This document shows, one piece after another, positions 55,420 through 64,000 of a stretch of DNA of 64,000 bases. Numbering within the stretch: the stretch's first letter is position 1; the number at the start of each line of letters is the position of its first letter. The position numbers were made by a program, and so were the translations under genes. Below the pieces are notes generated by a model. It was not told the DNA's origin, did not search any database, and saw nothing but the letters and a program-made list of their open reading frames with translations. This stretch comes from Piezodorus guildinii (Eukaryota; Arthropoda; Insecta; Hemiptera; Pentatomidae), in contig CM041292.1 of the NCBI GenBank assembly GCA_023052935.1, positions 132,818,951 through 132,882,950 on the forward strand. The letters are read 5' to 3'.

Positions 55420-56285
55420 ACACGACTTTCACTTACATCCGTTTTTAAAATAGATTAAAGAATTTTCAAATACAGTTAGAAATAAAAATGAGTGAAACTG
55501 TTAAATAATTAATTAATTCTAATTTCTATAGAAACTTGTTTTGTTTTTTATTAAAAATCGATTATATTATTATTATCTAAAATAATTAGTTAGTTTTATC
55601 GGCTTTTCATCGCTCTTCATTAACTACTACAAGCTTGTGTATAATATTATATTTTTTTTTTAAATCTTTAACTTTCCAACAGTTTATTATACATGTATAT
55701 TAATGTTCTTATGTTCAAAAACAAAAAAATGCATTAAAAATATTTTTTTCAGTTTTCTCCTTTAGTTAGAAATCGAATTCGTTCAACTTATATATTTAAC
55801 TGTTTTTATCGTTGATAACTAGATTATATTGTTATTTTTTTTAGTATTTACAAACTTAAAGGTACTTAAAAAGAGAAAAAGAAAACATTAAAATATCGGC
55901 ATTTAAGCCCTGTCAGGTTATTTCAATCAAAATGAAACCTACATCATATTAAAGCCCATCAAACTTTACATCGATATACAGAGTTAAATCAAATCGTTTA
56001 AGCCGTTTTTTTTTAGAAAATCGTAAAAAAGGTGCAAAATGCATGGTATAAAGTAGATCATCCGGTCAGCTGATTTGGATGAAAAAGTTTCTGTAACATC
56101 TTGGGAGGACAGTTGACTTAAATATGAAGTTTTCTCCCGGGAGTTACCACACACACACACACAGACACAGAGACTTTTTTCTGGGACTTAGTTATTAGGA
56201 CTCAGGGGACACGAAAATGTGTATTTCCGTTGAAAACTGGAATTCGAAAATTTTCACGATCGCAATACTTTCCCTTACTCTATAT
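55420..56285 (-). repeat. R1 interspersed repeat, near full length
   Basis: From gcgcgcaacacacgactttc to ctctatatttcatatttca. Contains a (CA)n stretch at 56148-56162 where other copies read tgtgtgtctgtg-type sequence. Confidence 0.75.
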
Positions 56286-56329
56286 TTCATATTTCATCCA
56301 CCCACACGTCCCAATAAAGAGTGGATTAG

Positions 56330-56477
56330 CCTATTAGTCTCATATAACTCTAACTATTGAATATTATTTCTCTGTAAACATTGTATGAATGTTGTATTAC
56401 ACCACTATTATTAATCTCCAAATTGTATTATTGGTCAGATTGTAATATTACACAATAAAAATTATTGTTGTAAAAAA
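56330..56477 (+). mobile_element. Jockey-like 3'UTR fragment
   Basis: gtatgaatgttgtattacac, gtcagattgtaatattacac, aataaaaattattgttgt and an A-run, parallel to the Jockey 3' ends at 20450-20560 and 48960-49074. The left edge is approximate. Confidence 0.65.
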
Positions 56478-56614
56478 AAGTAACTTGCAATTTATTGATT
56501 ATTATTTTATATACCTATAAATTATATTATATGTATATAAGTAGTAGTATGCTTTATACAATGGAGTAATATATAGTAGTATAGTATACTCTATACCAAA
56601 ATTTTTGCGTTCCT

Positions 56615-56782
56615 CATCATTCAATTATTTCAATGGCAAGCACCCCCAAAGTCTAAAAATATACATCCCTAATATTAGATATCTATAGATTTAGATTTTT
56701 AGTAAGCTACACCTTATCATGCACATTTCATGCGAAATACTGCTGACGAAATTCTGTTTAACAAAAGTTGCTAATTATGAAA
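56615..56782 (-). repeat. hAT-like fragment, inverted relative to 54383-54640
   Basis: caatggcaagcacccccaaa, aatattagatatctatagat, atttcatgcgaaatactgct are the complements of blocks at 54480-54640. The terminus is not preserved. Confidence 0.55.
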
Positions 56783-58093
56783 AATGAACAATGGGCTAGG
56801 GGATTCACTTCCAACTACGAAACATTGAATTTATAAAATTTAAAACTAATACATGATAAATATTATATAAATTAACTAATAATTAATTAATTAAAAACTT
56901 AATAAACTTGAAAAATATTATGCACATATATGTATGTGTATGTGCATATTTATATGTATGTGTAGTTATTTGTTTCTAGTGTATTTATTTGTTAATTATT
57001 TTAATATTTTTTATCCATAATTATTTTCCTTATTTTTAAAATTTATTTGCTTAATTATTATTATTTCTTTTTTGGGTAGTTTTTTGTGTATTTTTTCTAC
57101 TATTCTACTACATGTTAAAACAGGGTCTGACCAAAATGATATTGTTGATTTTAAGGAAATCCGAAATCATTACAAATATAAATAACAAGTCCTTGTATAA
57201 TTTAATTATGTAAATAAACCTTTTCTATCTATCTTATATGAAGTAATAAGAAAGAAATCGAATATCTAATGCGAAGCTACATCTGTATTTAAACTATACT
57301 GAAAAATTAAAATAACCCAATATAAAAAAACTTTTGTTTTTTAATTGAATATAGATATAATTTTAGAATTTTGATAATTTAGTAATTAAATGCGGGGTTA
57401 ATGCGATCTAAACTAAGTAAATTAAGTTAAATAAACGATTATAAACCACCGAAGCACATTAAGGCTATAATGACTTTATGGATACTATTAGTGATTTTAA
57501 TAAAGTCCATTTAATATTAATCATGGGGTTAATTATTTCATTAAAAGATAAATTTCAAAGAGTATGTGGTCATTACTTCATATTTATTCACAAACCGGAA
57601 CTTGGTTTATAGTTCAATCATATATATGTATATAACCAAATTTAGATAAACCTAAAAGGATTACGTTTTATTAGAGGCATATGGATCTATGTACGAGTTA
57701 CGTCTTGCTCAAAAAACAAAAGTCTCAACTAAAATTTCATATCAAATATAGGTATTTGCCTTAAATCATGCAGTAACGTTTTCACAGAAGTCTATTAATG
57801 ATAACTGCCACTTCATAGTTTTTTTAAATGCTTATTTTAATAGTGAATAAGTAAATGTTTATTAATAAAAGATTGGCTTCATCCTCACTTATATATTAAG
57901 AACGGGCTTAAATGCGGGATTTCCAAAACTTATACTGCATAAGTATCTTTTATCTTGTTTATTTTAACTAATTGACCAATTCGATTGGTATTGTTAAGAA
58001 ATGTATCAATGTATTAAACAATCAGACAAAAATATGTCCACGCCGAAATTAAACTTTCGAAAACAAGGGAGTGATTATATGGTAGATATATGA
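56783..58093. other. AT-rich spacer
   Basis: No gene or family is recognised. Confidence 0.45.
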
Positions 58094-58324
58094 TTGGAAT
58101 GCACAATATTTTGTTTTCTTATCTCCTTTATTGCACAAGAAACAGTAACAAATAAAACAAGTGCAAAAATAAATCGTGCAACATTACAGGCCTTTCAGAA
58201 CTTACAATACCTTTTGAGGTATTTCAAGTTGAACATTTCAAAGTCCACTGTTGTGATGGTTGCAACCTTTCACCTCAACTTTACTGGATGGGGAGAAACC
58301 ATCTTCCAGGCTTTCGAAATATAA
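58094..58324 (+). pseudogene. LINE reverse transcriptase fragment, palm region, inverted segment
   Basis: A 76-codon frame with TLQAFQNLQYLLRYFKLNIS followed by KSTVV fits the RT stretch after the (F/Y)ADD motif, where an LQ...L..W....LN..K pattern is usual. The next expected segment (YLGV...) lies immediately to the right on the opposite strand, so one LINE appears inverted in its 5' part. Non-functional. Confidence 0.5.
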
Positions 58325-58329
58325 TGGAT

Positions 58330-58690
58330 TCAGACTGTAGAATCCAGATTCCTTCCCTCAGCGAGAACGTCGACCAAAGGACAGTCAGTGCTTTGCCACC
58401 TCTCGGAGGACGGAGTTCTAGTAGCTCTGTAGACTTTGGAGAGTCGTTTTATTAATATAGCGAAACAGTAGTGCACCATAGGGCAGGGTAGGCCTGATAA
58501 TAGCCTAATAAATCTGAAGTTTTAAAAGTAAAGAGAGCTGCGACGACGTCAACAAATAGCGTCTTTAATCGAGCCAATTTCAATCTCTCTCGAACGTGAC
58601 TGGAGAAGTAAGATGTCTGTCCAATGTCACGCCCAAGTAGAGAATAATGTCGGAAACAGGTAGGCTCATGGTAGGAAAGCACAATATTTT
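58330..58690 (-). pseudogene. LINE reverse transcriptase fragment, thumb region
   Basis: The minus strand reads, across a frameshift, LGVTLDRHL-like then YFSSHVRERLKLARLKTLF, the usual segment downstream of the RT palm. Stops and frame changes make it a relic. Together with 58094-58324 it forms an inverted pair from one element. Confidence 0.6.
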
Positions 58691-59381
58691 AGTACTAATA
58701 ATTTTTTAATAAATAAAGTCGTAGATATGAATTGAGAGTGATGAATACTAATAAACTTGACTATTTATTAATTATTTCTAGTTTTAACTAATAAAATAAT
58801 AAATGATAAATGTTAGTTAAGAAGTTAAAATAAATAGTATATAATAATAATAATAATAATATTTATTTGTTTTCGGGGTAATCCCCATACAAAAGGAGTT
58901 GGTCAGTACAGTTCATATGTTATAAATACAAAAATAAAAAACAATTGGAGATTATTTACAGGCATTGTGAATATACAATAAACAAATAAAGCGTATTCTT
59001 TAAAATCAAATAAAAAAATGAAAAACAAAACAAAATACACATACAAAAAAAAAAAAAAAAAAAATTGAGGAATTTAAAGTTATCCTTAGTGAAAATATAA
59101 ATGTTTCAAATTTATAATATTGAGTAAATTATTCTAAACAATGCTAATCAATATTAAAAGTAAAAGAAAAAAACAATTAAACACAAGTAATCTCACTTCA
59201 CATTTTAATAAAAATTTAATGAGGCATTAACCGGAAAATCTATATCATGAAGCTTATTCATTTATTATAAACGATCTAATTTTTAAACTACCCACTGTAT
59301 AGTAAAAAAATGTCATTTAGTTTCTGCACATTATCAATTGTTAGTAGATTTCCTAAAATTGAATTATTGTTCTCATTAATA

Positions 59382-59385
<4 letters not shown>

Positions 59386-59429
<44 letters not shown>
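59386..59429. repeat. (TA)n microsatellite inside LINE-E
   Basis: A TA run within the C-terminal coding remains. Confidence 0.9.
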
Positions 59430-59432
<3 letters not shown>

Positions 59433-59479
59433 CTTTCTGAGATCTTTATACATTGGGCATTCAATCAAAAGATGATATA

Positions 59480-60407
59480 TAATGATGGAGTTTTGTTGAC
59501 CGTAGAGAAATTAGATGAGGAAGATGGTTGAAGTACTCTCAAGTAATGAATTTTGGCTATTTTTTAACAATCGAATCAGTAAACATAACTTAGCTTCTTG
59601 GAATTTTTCTAACGGACATTCTAGTTCTCATATTTTCCGTTCCACGCAATGAGCGTTTTTTTTAAACTGGGAAACATCACTTCTGTAGGCAAGGCTTGCA
59701 CGTCGTCATGTAAGTATTTTTTCTTATTGATAAGGGTCTTTTTTCATCGCCCATTTCTTTCTCCCCCTTTCCATACTCATATCTTTCTCCGTTACATATC
59801 CTGACATATAATTATTAGTTTAATATTACATTATTTTAAAATTTAAATTATTATTTTTTATTCATACTGTTTCTCTTTTGTAATGACTATATTTTTTTAT
59901 ATATTACCTATACTCTTAACTATGTTTTTAATATATTACCGTCATATATCAACTCAAAATTGTTAATATTTAAAATTTTAATTGTTCACATATTTTTCCT
60001 TTATCATTTTTTTTTTTTTTTTTCATTTACTTAGTCTCTATTTATATATTCTCATTACAATATTATCATCTCAATTATGTCTACTTCCATACTTTATAAC
60101 TATCATCTTAATTTTGTTTATTTCCATACTTTATAACTGTCACCTTATTTCCATACTTTATAATTGTCATCTTATTATCATTTTACATTTAATATTATTT
60201 ATGTTCCCATAATTTATTACTGTCATATTATTATTATATACCTAACGCATTATTAAGTCTATAATTACATTGGTTGTTATCTTGTTTCTTTTAGCCCTGA
60301 TGAAGGCCCACATTGTAGGCCGAAACGTCGGCACATAATTAAAATAACGCTTATTTTTAATTGTGTGTTTTTAATTTATGACCGCACCCCAACCATCTTC
60401 CTCATCT
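59480..60407. mobile_element. IRF-A element, long form (0.93 kb), 13-bp TSD
   Basis: Lead aatgatggagttttgttgac and a short left arm (gaggaagatggttg), a non-palindromic interior, the remnant acttctgtaggcaaggcttg plus cacgtcgtca, ~590 bp of AT-rich sequence, then the right arm with the hammerhead-like core, ending accatcttcctcatct. TSD aaaagatgatata at 59467-59479 and 60408-60420. It has interior sequence that the short palindromes lack, so it may be nearer the parental element, but no RT or GIY-YIG protein is encoded. Confidence 0.82.
60294..60332 (+). ncRNA. Hammerhead-ribozyme-like motif, best copy
   Basis: GCC (60294-60296), CTGATGA (60297-60303), A, GGCC...GGCC, GAAA (60322-60325), CGTC, GGC (60330-60332). 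Stem I GCC/GGC, stem II GGCC/GGCC, A15.1/U16.1 and C17 are present. The predicted cut is after C60329. The extra A before stem II and the lack of a closed stem III leave activity uncertain (dimeric action is conceivable). Confidence 0.55.
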
Positions 60408-60794
60408 AAAAGATGATATAGATTTTCCGGCTTTTGTAAATTACACAAAGTACAGTTTTCATCCCCCTCCAGTTTATAGGATTTCCCCTCACTGTACACT
60501 ACCGGTCTTGTCAAGTTGGCTACCCTAAGCTGGCTCACTATTCGGTGCTTCTTGATTGGTGTTCTGAAATTTAGGTATTCTTCACTTTCTTTGAGATGCC
60601 ATCGGGCTTCTTCTGGTTTTAGATTATCTTCTTCTAAAGTCATCGATAAGTCTACTATTGATAATTTTGTTTTTAATTTAGAGTACCAATAGCATATATT
60701 TCTGTTGCCTTCGAGTTCTCTTAATCGTTCAAAACATATTCTAGGTAGCCTCTCATCTGGCATTTTTAATAGAGCAATCCACCATCTGAACATG

Positions 60795-60960
60795 AGTTAA
60801 AATAAATAGTTAAAACTATTTAATTGTTTCATTTTACCTACCGCCACCCGGACTAATTTCTTCTTGTAAGACTGGAAATAAGTAATAACAATTAACTATT
60901 TATTTTCACTATTTAATCGTTTATTTTAACTGACGCCACCCGAACGGAAGGTCAGCTAAT
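60795..60960 (-). repeat. Two PLE-like start-box fragments in tandem (family B)
   Basis: The minus strand has gtccgggtggcggtaggtaa and, at the right, gttcgggtggcgtcagttaa, each followed by an AT-rich aatagt...tatttatt stretch. The hammerhead-like ends are missing from both. Confidence 0.5.
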
Positions 60961-61944
60961 TATATCCATCATTTTTACTTTTATTTCAGTTCGTGAGAAT
61001 AGATGTTTATAATAAAAGTTAAAGAAATTTTAACTTAAAATATCTAATTTATTGATGTGTTATTCTTCGAAGTTTGATAAGGAACCGTTGTAATTCAGGA
61101 AGATGATAAAACATACTAATCTTATTCCTATATTTATTTATTAACGTTTAGGAAAAATTACGGTTAAAATTCATTTATATAGTTGTGTTTGAAATAGTGT
61201 ATAGTAATGAAATATGTCAAATATTAAAGGAAAAAGTAATGAGTCCACCAGATGTTTTATTATCGTAGTTTGTGAAAATAGATGTTTATAACAAAAGTAA
61301 AATAAATTAATAGTAATAATTTTTTGAAGTAGATTATCAGTTTTTTTTTCCCCCAAATTAAAAATAATAAATTCTTTCCACAGAGAGCTAAAAGGTGTTT
61401 GTAATAAAAAAATAAAAAAAATGTGCTCGTTACGTTTTTTCCAAAAGACTCCACAAGTACGGATTTGATAATTGACTCGGCGGGCAAGGGATATATATTC
61501 GGCCGTAGGGGGTGTGGTGGCAGGGGACAAAATTACGGGTTGGAAGCCTTCCAAGCATTTTTCCGAATAATTGTACCCTTCCTCCTTTTTATTTCATTCT
61601 TTCCAAATCCGGTCCAAAAGGTAAATGGATCATCCCTCCTGGCGCGCACAATTTCCAACTCTACTTCAATCGTTACCATAAATATTGGGGAGGGAAGATA
61701 AATATACAGTATATCTTCCATCTTATATATGTTGGCCTATTTCTAGAAAATCTTACATAAAAATAAATTTACTATTAAGATTTTCTTAAAAATGTTATCT
61801 GAAATTTTATTAATAAATATATTGAAGCGATATAAAATGAATTTCAGATACGTTGATGCACCCACCTGTTAATAATGCGACAAAGTTGACGCTTTAGGAT
61901 AGAGGAAAAAAAATGAATAAATTAAAAAAAAAATATGATACATG
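60961..61944. other. Spacer with a small direct repeat and a GC-richer patch
   Basis: tgagaatagatgtttataat (60992) recurs as tgaaaatagatgtttataac (61272). 61480-61700 is GC-richer with overlapping short frames on both strands and no recognised motif. Confidence 0.4.
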
Positions 61945-62300
61945 TTTAAAAAAATCATTCTCTACTTTCATTAACCTTATTTATTCCTTTAAAACTCCTT
62001 TATTAATCGAAGTTTCGGGGTCTTGTTTCCATTTTCAAGGTTTCTGTTTTATGTTTATCCAATATTTCATCTATTTTTTCTTTCAGATGTGAAGAATTAT
62101 TCATCATATGGTTAATGATACTCTCCATATTTTAATATTGTTTCTTTTCATTTATTCGACTCTAGGAGGCTCTGTGTATTTTTACATATTTCACATCTAA
62201 ATACTCCGAAACGTTGATGAAAAAAGTTGATGTAAATAAGTTTTAAATGAATATATAAGGTTGATGGAAGTTGAGAATGCTTTTTTAAATATGCGAAAAT
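61945..62300. mobile_element. IRF-C inverted-repeat element
   Basis: The left part (aaaaaatcattctctacttt, cgaagtttcggggtcttgt) and right part (ccgaaacgttgatg, gttgatggaagttgagaatg, cttttttaaatatg) are inverted copies ~190 bp apart. The left arm reversed carries CTTGAAAATGG...CCCCGAAAC. The single arm at 27927-28110 belongs to the same family. No coding. Confidence 0.55.
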
Positions 62301-63044
62301 ACATTGAGCTTCCTCGAGTCGAACAAATTAAAAGAAAAATAATTTATTAAAAATACAATATTTTTTAAAATAATTTAATTTTGTATCCACACCTTTTAAG
62401 CGGATTTAATGGCAATTGGTATTAATGGCAGACCAAGCTCGAGGGAGGTCGATACTTATTGGTATTTATCCCTAACTTGCATTATAAAACGGGCTTATTT
62501 CAGGAGATACATTGGCCAGCTTATTGCGATATTCTCTGGCATATCAGTCGTTGCCATATTTTGTATGAGTTTGTAAGTATGTCAGTAAAGTTTGTCATGA
62601 AATTTAATATGCGAAGTCCCTAATGTGATCTTGTACTATGAGTGTGTATAAGTCAAGTTTTGTTACTGACATAACAGGATGAATTAGTGATGAGTCTTAG
62701 AGTTTTTGATAAGAAAGTCTAACTATTTTTAATGTGAATCTGTTTTACTATTCCATAAAGTTTTGAGGCGTACGTCCATATGGCCTTTATTAAGTAAGTA
62801 TAAATATTTAGCCTTTTTTCTCATTTTCAAAGAGGAGCGTGATTGCATCAGAGAATCTAGATGTCTTAGATAGTCACAGAATATAGAAGCTGGATGTTTC
62901 ACTGTTAAATAAAGTCCAATATAGTCAAGTGCAAACTTCCACCTACAGCTAGCAATTTCATAGCAGAATGTTACGCGATTAGCGCACAACTGTACAATAT
63001 CATATAGTGTGAGGAAAAGCAGTTCGTTATTTAAGGATACTTAT
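62301..63044. other. Spacer
   Basis: An 86-codon minus frame at 62729-62989 shows no recognised domain. Otherwise nothing. Confidence 0.35.
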
Positions 63045-63510
63045 TCCAAAAACATAATAAGGAAATACCAAGCCTATGCATCGATGGTAAAAAATCTAAA
63101 CAGAAGGGTGGATCTTGTTCAGACACCATCGCAAATGGGAATATGAGGAATTGAGAAAAAGACCAGGCAGCCAAACAGTTATTATATTATACGCAATACA
63201 AATAAGCCCTATGTTTACAAAATCTGAACATCAAGCAACACTCACATGAATAATAATATTGATAATGAGAAAATAGCGAAGGGCCAAGTAAGTTAAGAAG
63301 TCTTAAAAACGATCGCGGAAAAGTGCTAACAGTCACAACAGAAGAGAAGGAGTTGTCATTATTCGATTGAGAATAGGGCACATGCTACTGAACCTTTGCT
63401 ATTATACCATATGGAGAAGAAAACACGTCCATATTGTGAAAACTGCAACTAACCATCAGCCACGTTATTGAAGACAGTCCGCTTTATGAGAACTGTTTTT
63501 AAACATAAAA
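63045..63510 (+). pseudogene. LINE relic: RNase H end and C-terminal zinc motif
   Basis: In shifting frames the plus strand reads VDLVQTPSQMGI, stop, GIEKKTRQPN (compare the W.PSHVGI.GNE.AD.AAK signature of LINE RNase H domains), then GVVIIRLRIGHM, RPYCENCN and QLTISHVIEDSPLYENCF (the CX2C...H...C type C-terminus). This combination is typical of RNase H-bearing I/R1/Jockey-group elements, unlike the two intact Jockey copies here. Frameshifts and stops make it dead. Confidence 0.65.
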
Positions 63511-63526
63511 TATCGAAAGATACCGG

Positions 63527-63800
63527 GGATCACTTGTAGCTGGGTGGCTAGCGTAACAGCCTCCCATGCCAAAGGTCACGGGTTCAAATCCGCAGATGGT
63601 CCTAGGATTTTTTAATGGGAGTAAAAAATCCTTAGTTACGCCGTCCTTCGGAGGGGACGTTAAAAGGTGGACCCGAGCCTGTGCGATGTCAGGTACTCGT
63701 TAAAGATCCCTATCCTAATAAAACCTGGGTAGGCAAAATTTAGGACTCCCACTATAGCATCGTCCGATTAGCCATAGTAGCATAAAGTGACGTTAAAAAA
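63527..63800 (+). mobile_element. SINE-A, full-length head, near consensus
   Basis: ggatcacttgtagctgggtg, B box gggttcaaatccgc, complete body. The tail is replaced by a long A-rich run (gacgttaaaaaaaacaaaaa). Confidence 0.9.
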
Positions 63801-64000
63801 AACAAAAAAAAAAAAAAAAAACTTTTTTTTAATTGTTCATAATGAAAATGTACTATTATAAGAGAAAACATGTTTCTTCAATTGAACCTTTTTTTGGATA
63901 TTCTGAGGATACTTTGTCTCCCTTGATCAGTATCTAATCATATCCAATATTAGCTAGTAAGTCATATTTATACAAATGTAGATGGAGCTTGGCTTTTAAT

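Larger units (their letters stand above)
58844..60793 (-). pseudogene. LINE-E C-terminal fragment and 3'UTR, split by a foldback insertion
   Basis: On the minus strand from 60793: WYSKLKTKLSIVDL, RVANLTRPVVYSEGKSYKLE, CTLCNLQKPENLYHLL; after skipping 59480-60407 it continues IECPMYKDLRKH, then a TA microsatellite, then NENNSILGNLLTIDNVQKLN and a stop. This gives the CX2CX9HX4C zinc motif typical of LINE C-termini, re-formed exactly when the insertion and one TSD copy are removed. The 3'UTR runs to a (TTA)n-type tail at 58844-58862. The catalytic domains are missing. Confidence 0.82.

Noticed and set aside
60371..60793. 140-codon frame as an intact gene
   Set aside because: Its last residues (DEEDGW...) come from the foldback insertion, and the rest is the C-terminal end of a truncated LINE.
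1..64000. CRISPR array or prokaryotic operon features
   Set aside because: There are no regularly spaced short repeats with unique spacers and no bacterial-type gene clusters; all evidence points to a eukaryotic repeat-rich region.

Overview
The window looks like AT-rich intergenic DNA from an animal, most probably an insect or other arthropod. The evidence is the transposon mix: Jockey-type non-LTR retrotransposons with a gag-like ORF1, RTE-like and RNase H-bearing LINE relics, a mariner transposase relic, a pogo-like TIR element, hAT-like and piggyBac-like ends, several tRNA-derived SINE families, and repeats carrying hammerhead-like motifs of the kind known from Penelope-like elements (PLEs). 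The species cannot be named from sequence alone. I found no host protein-coding gene, rRNA gene, functional tRNA gene, CRISPR array or bacterial-type operon. The only long intact reading frames belong to retrotransposons.

Layout. 1-9 kb: old interspersed repeats (family 'R1', SINE-A) carrying later insertions, including a near-perfect palindromic element at 2349-2668 with a 14-bp target-site duplication (TSD). 9-16 kb: 5'-truncated LINE ends (family J2), a 1.13-kb pogo-like element (11579-12709), SINE fragments, TA microsatellites and hammerhead-like repeats. 17006-20564: Jockey copy 1, with ORF1 truncated at its 5' end and ORF2 intact, abutting a SINE-A that uses the same target sequence. 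20.8-28 kb: RTE-like fragments, more hammerhead-like repeats, a second foldback element and a J2 fragment with an inverted 5' segment. 28.9-32.5 kb: two direct copies of a repeat of about 400 bp. 32.7-43.6 kb: LINE 3' ends, SINE-A copies, a mariner relic. 44461-49074: full-length Jockey copy 2 with 5'UTR, ORF1, ORF2, 3'UTR, poly(A) tail and matching TSD. 49-58 kb: a tRNA-derived SINE-B, a 414-bp palindrome, three R1 copies, hAT-like fragments. 58-64 kb: several LINE C-terminal relics, one split by a foldback element, and a final SINE-A.

How the parts work together. The Jockey ORF1 (nucleic-acid-binding, three zinc knuckles) and ORF2 (endonuclease plus reverse transcriptase) are the only plausible mobilisation machinery here. 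The ORFs abut as UAA|AUG, which suggests termination-reinitiation. SINEs and truncated LINE ends are presumably mobilised in trans by such machinery. The most distinctive signal is a set of short repeats that share a G-rich start box (GGGTGGCGGT-like), a 55-70 bp AT-rich stretch and a hammerhead-ribozyme-like core (CTGATGA...GAAAC). Several are arranged as inverted pairs with clear TSDs, as expected for small non-autonomous PLE-like elements. Activity is not shown, and a conserved extra nucleotide before stem II departs from the canonical hammerhead.
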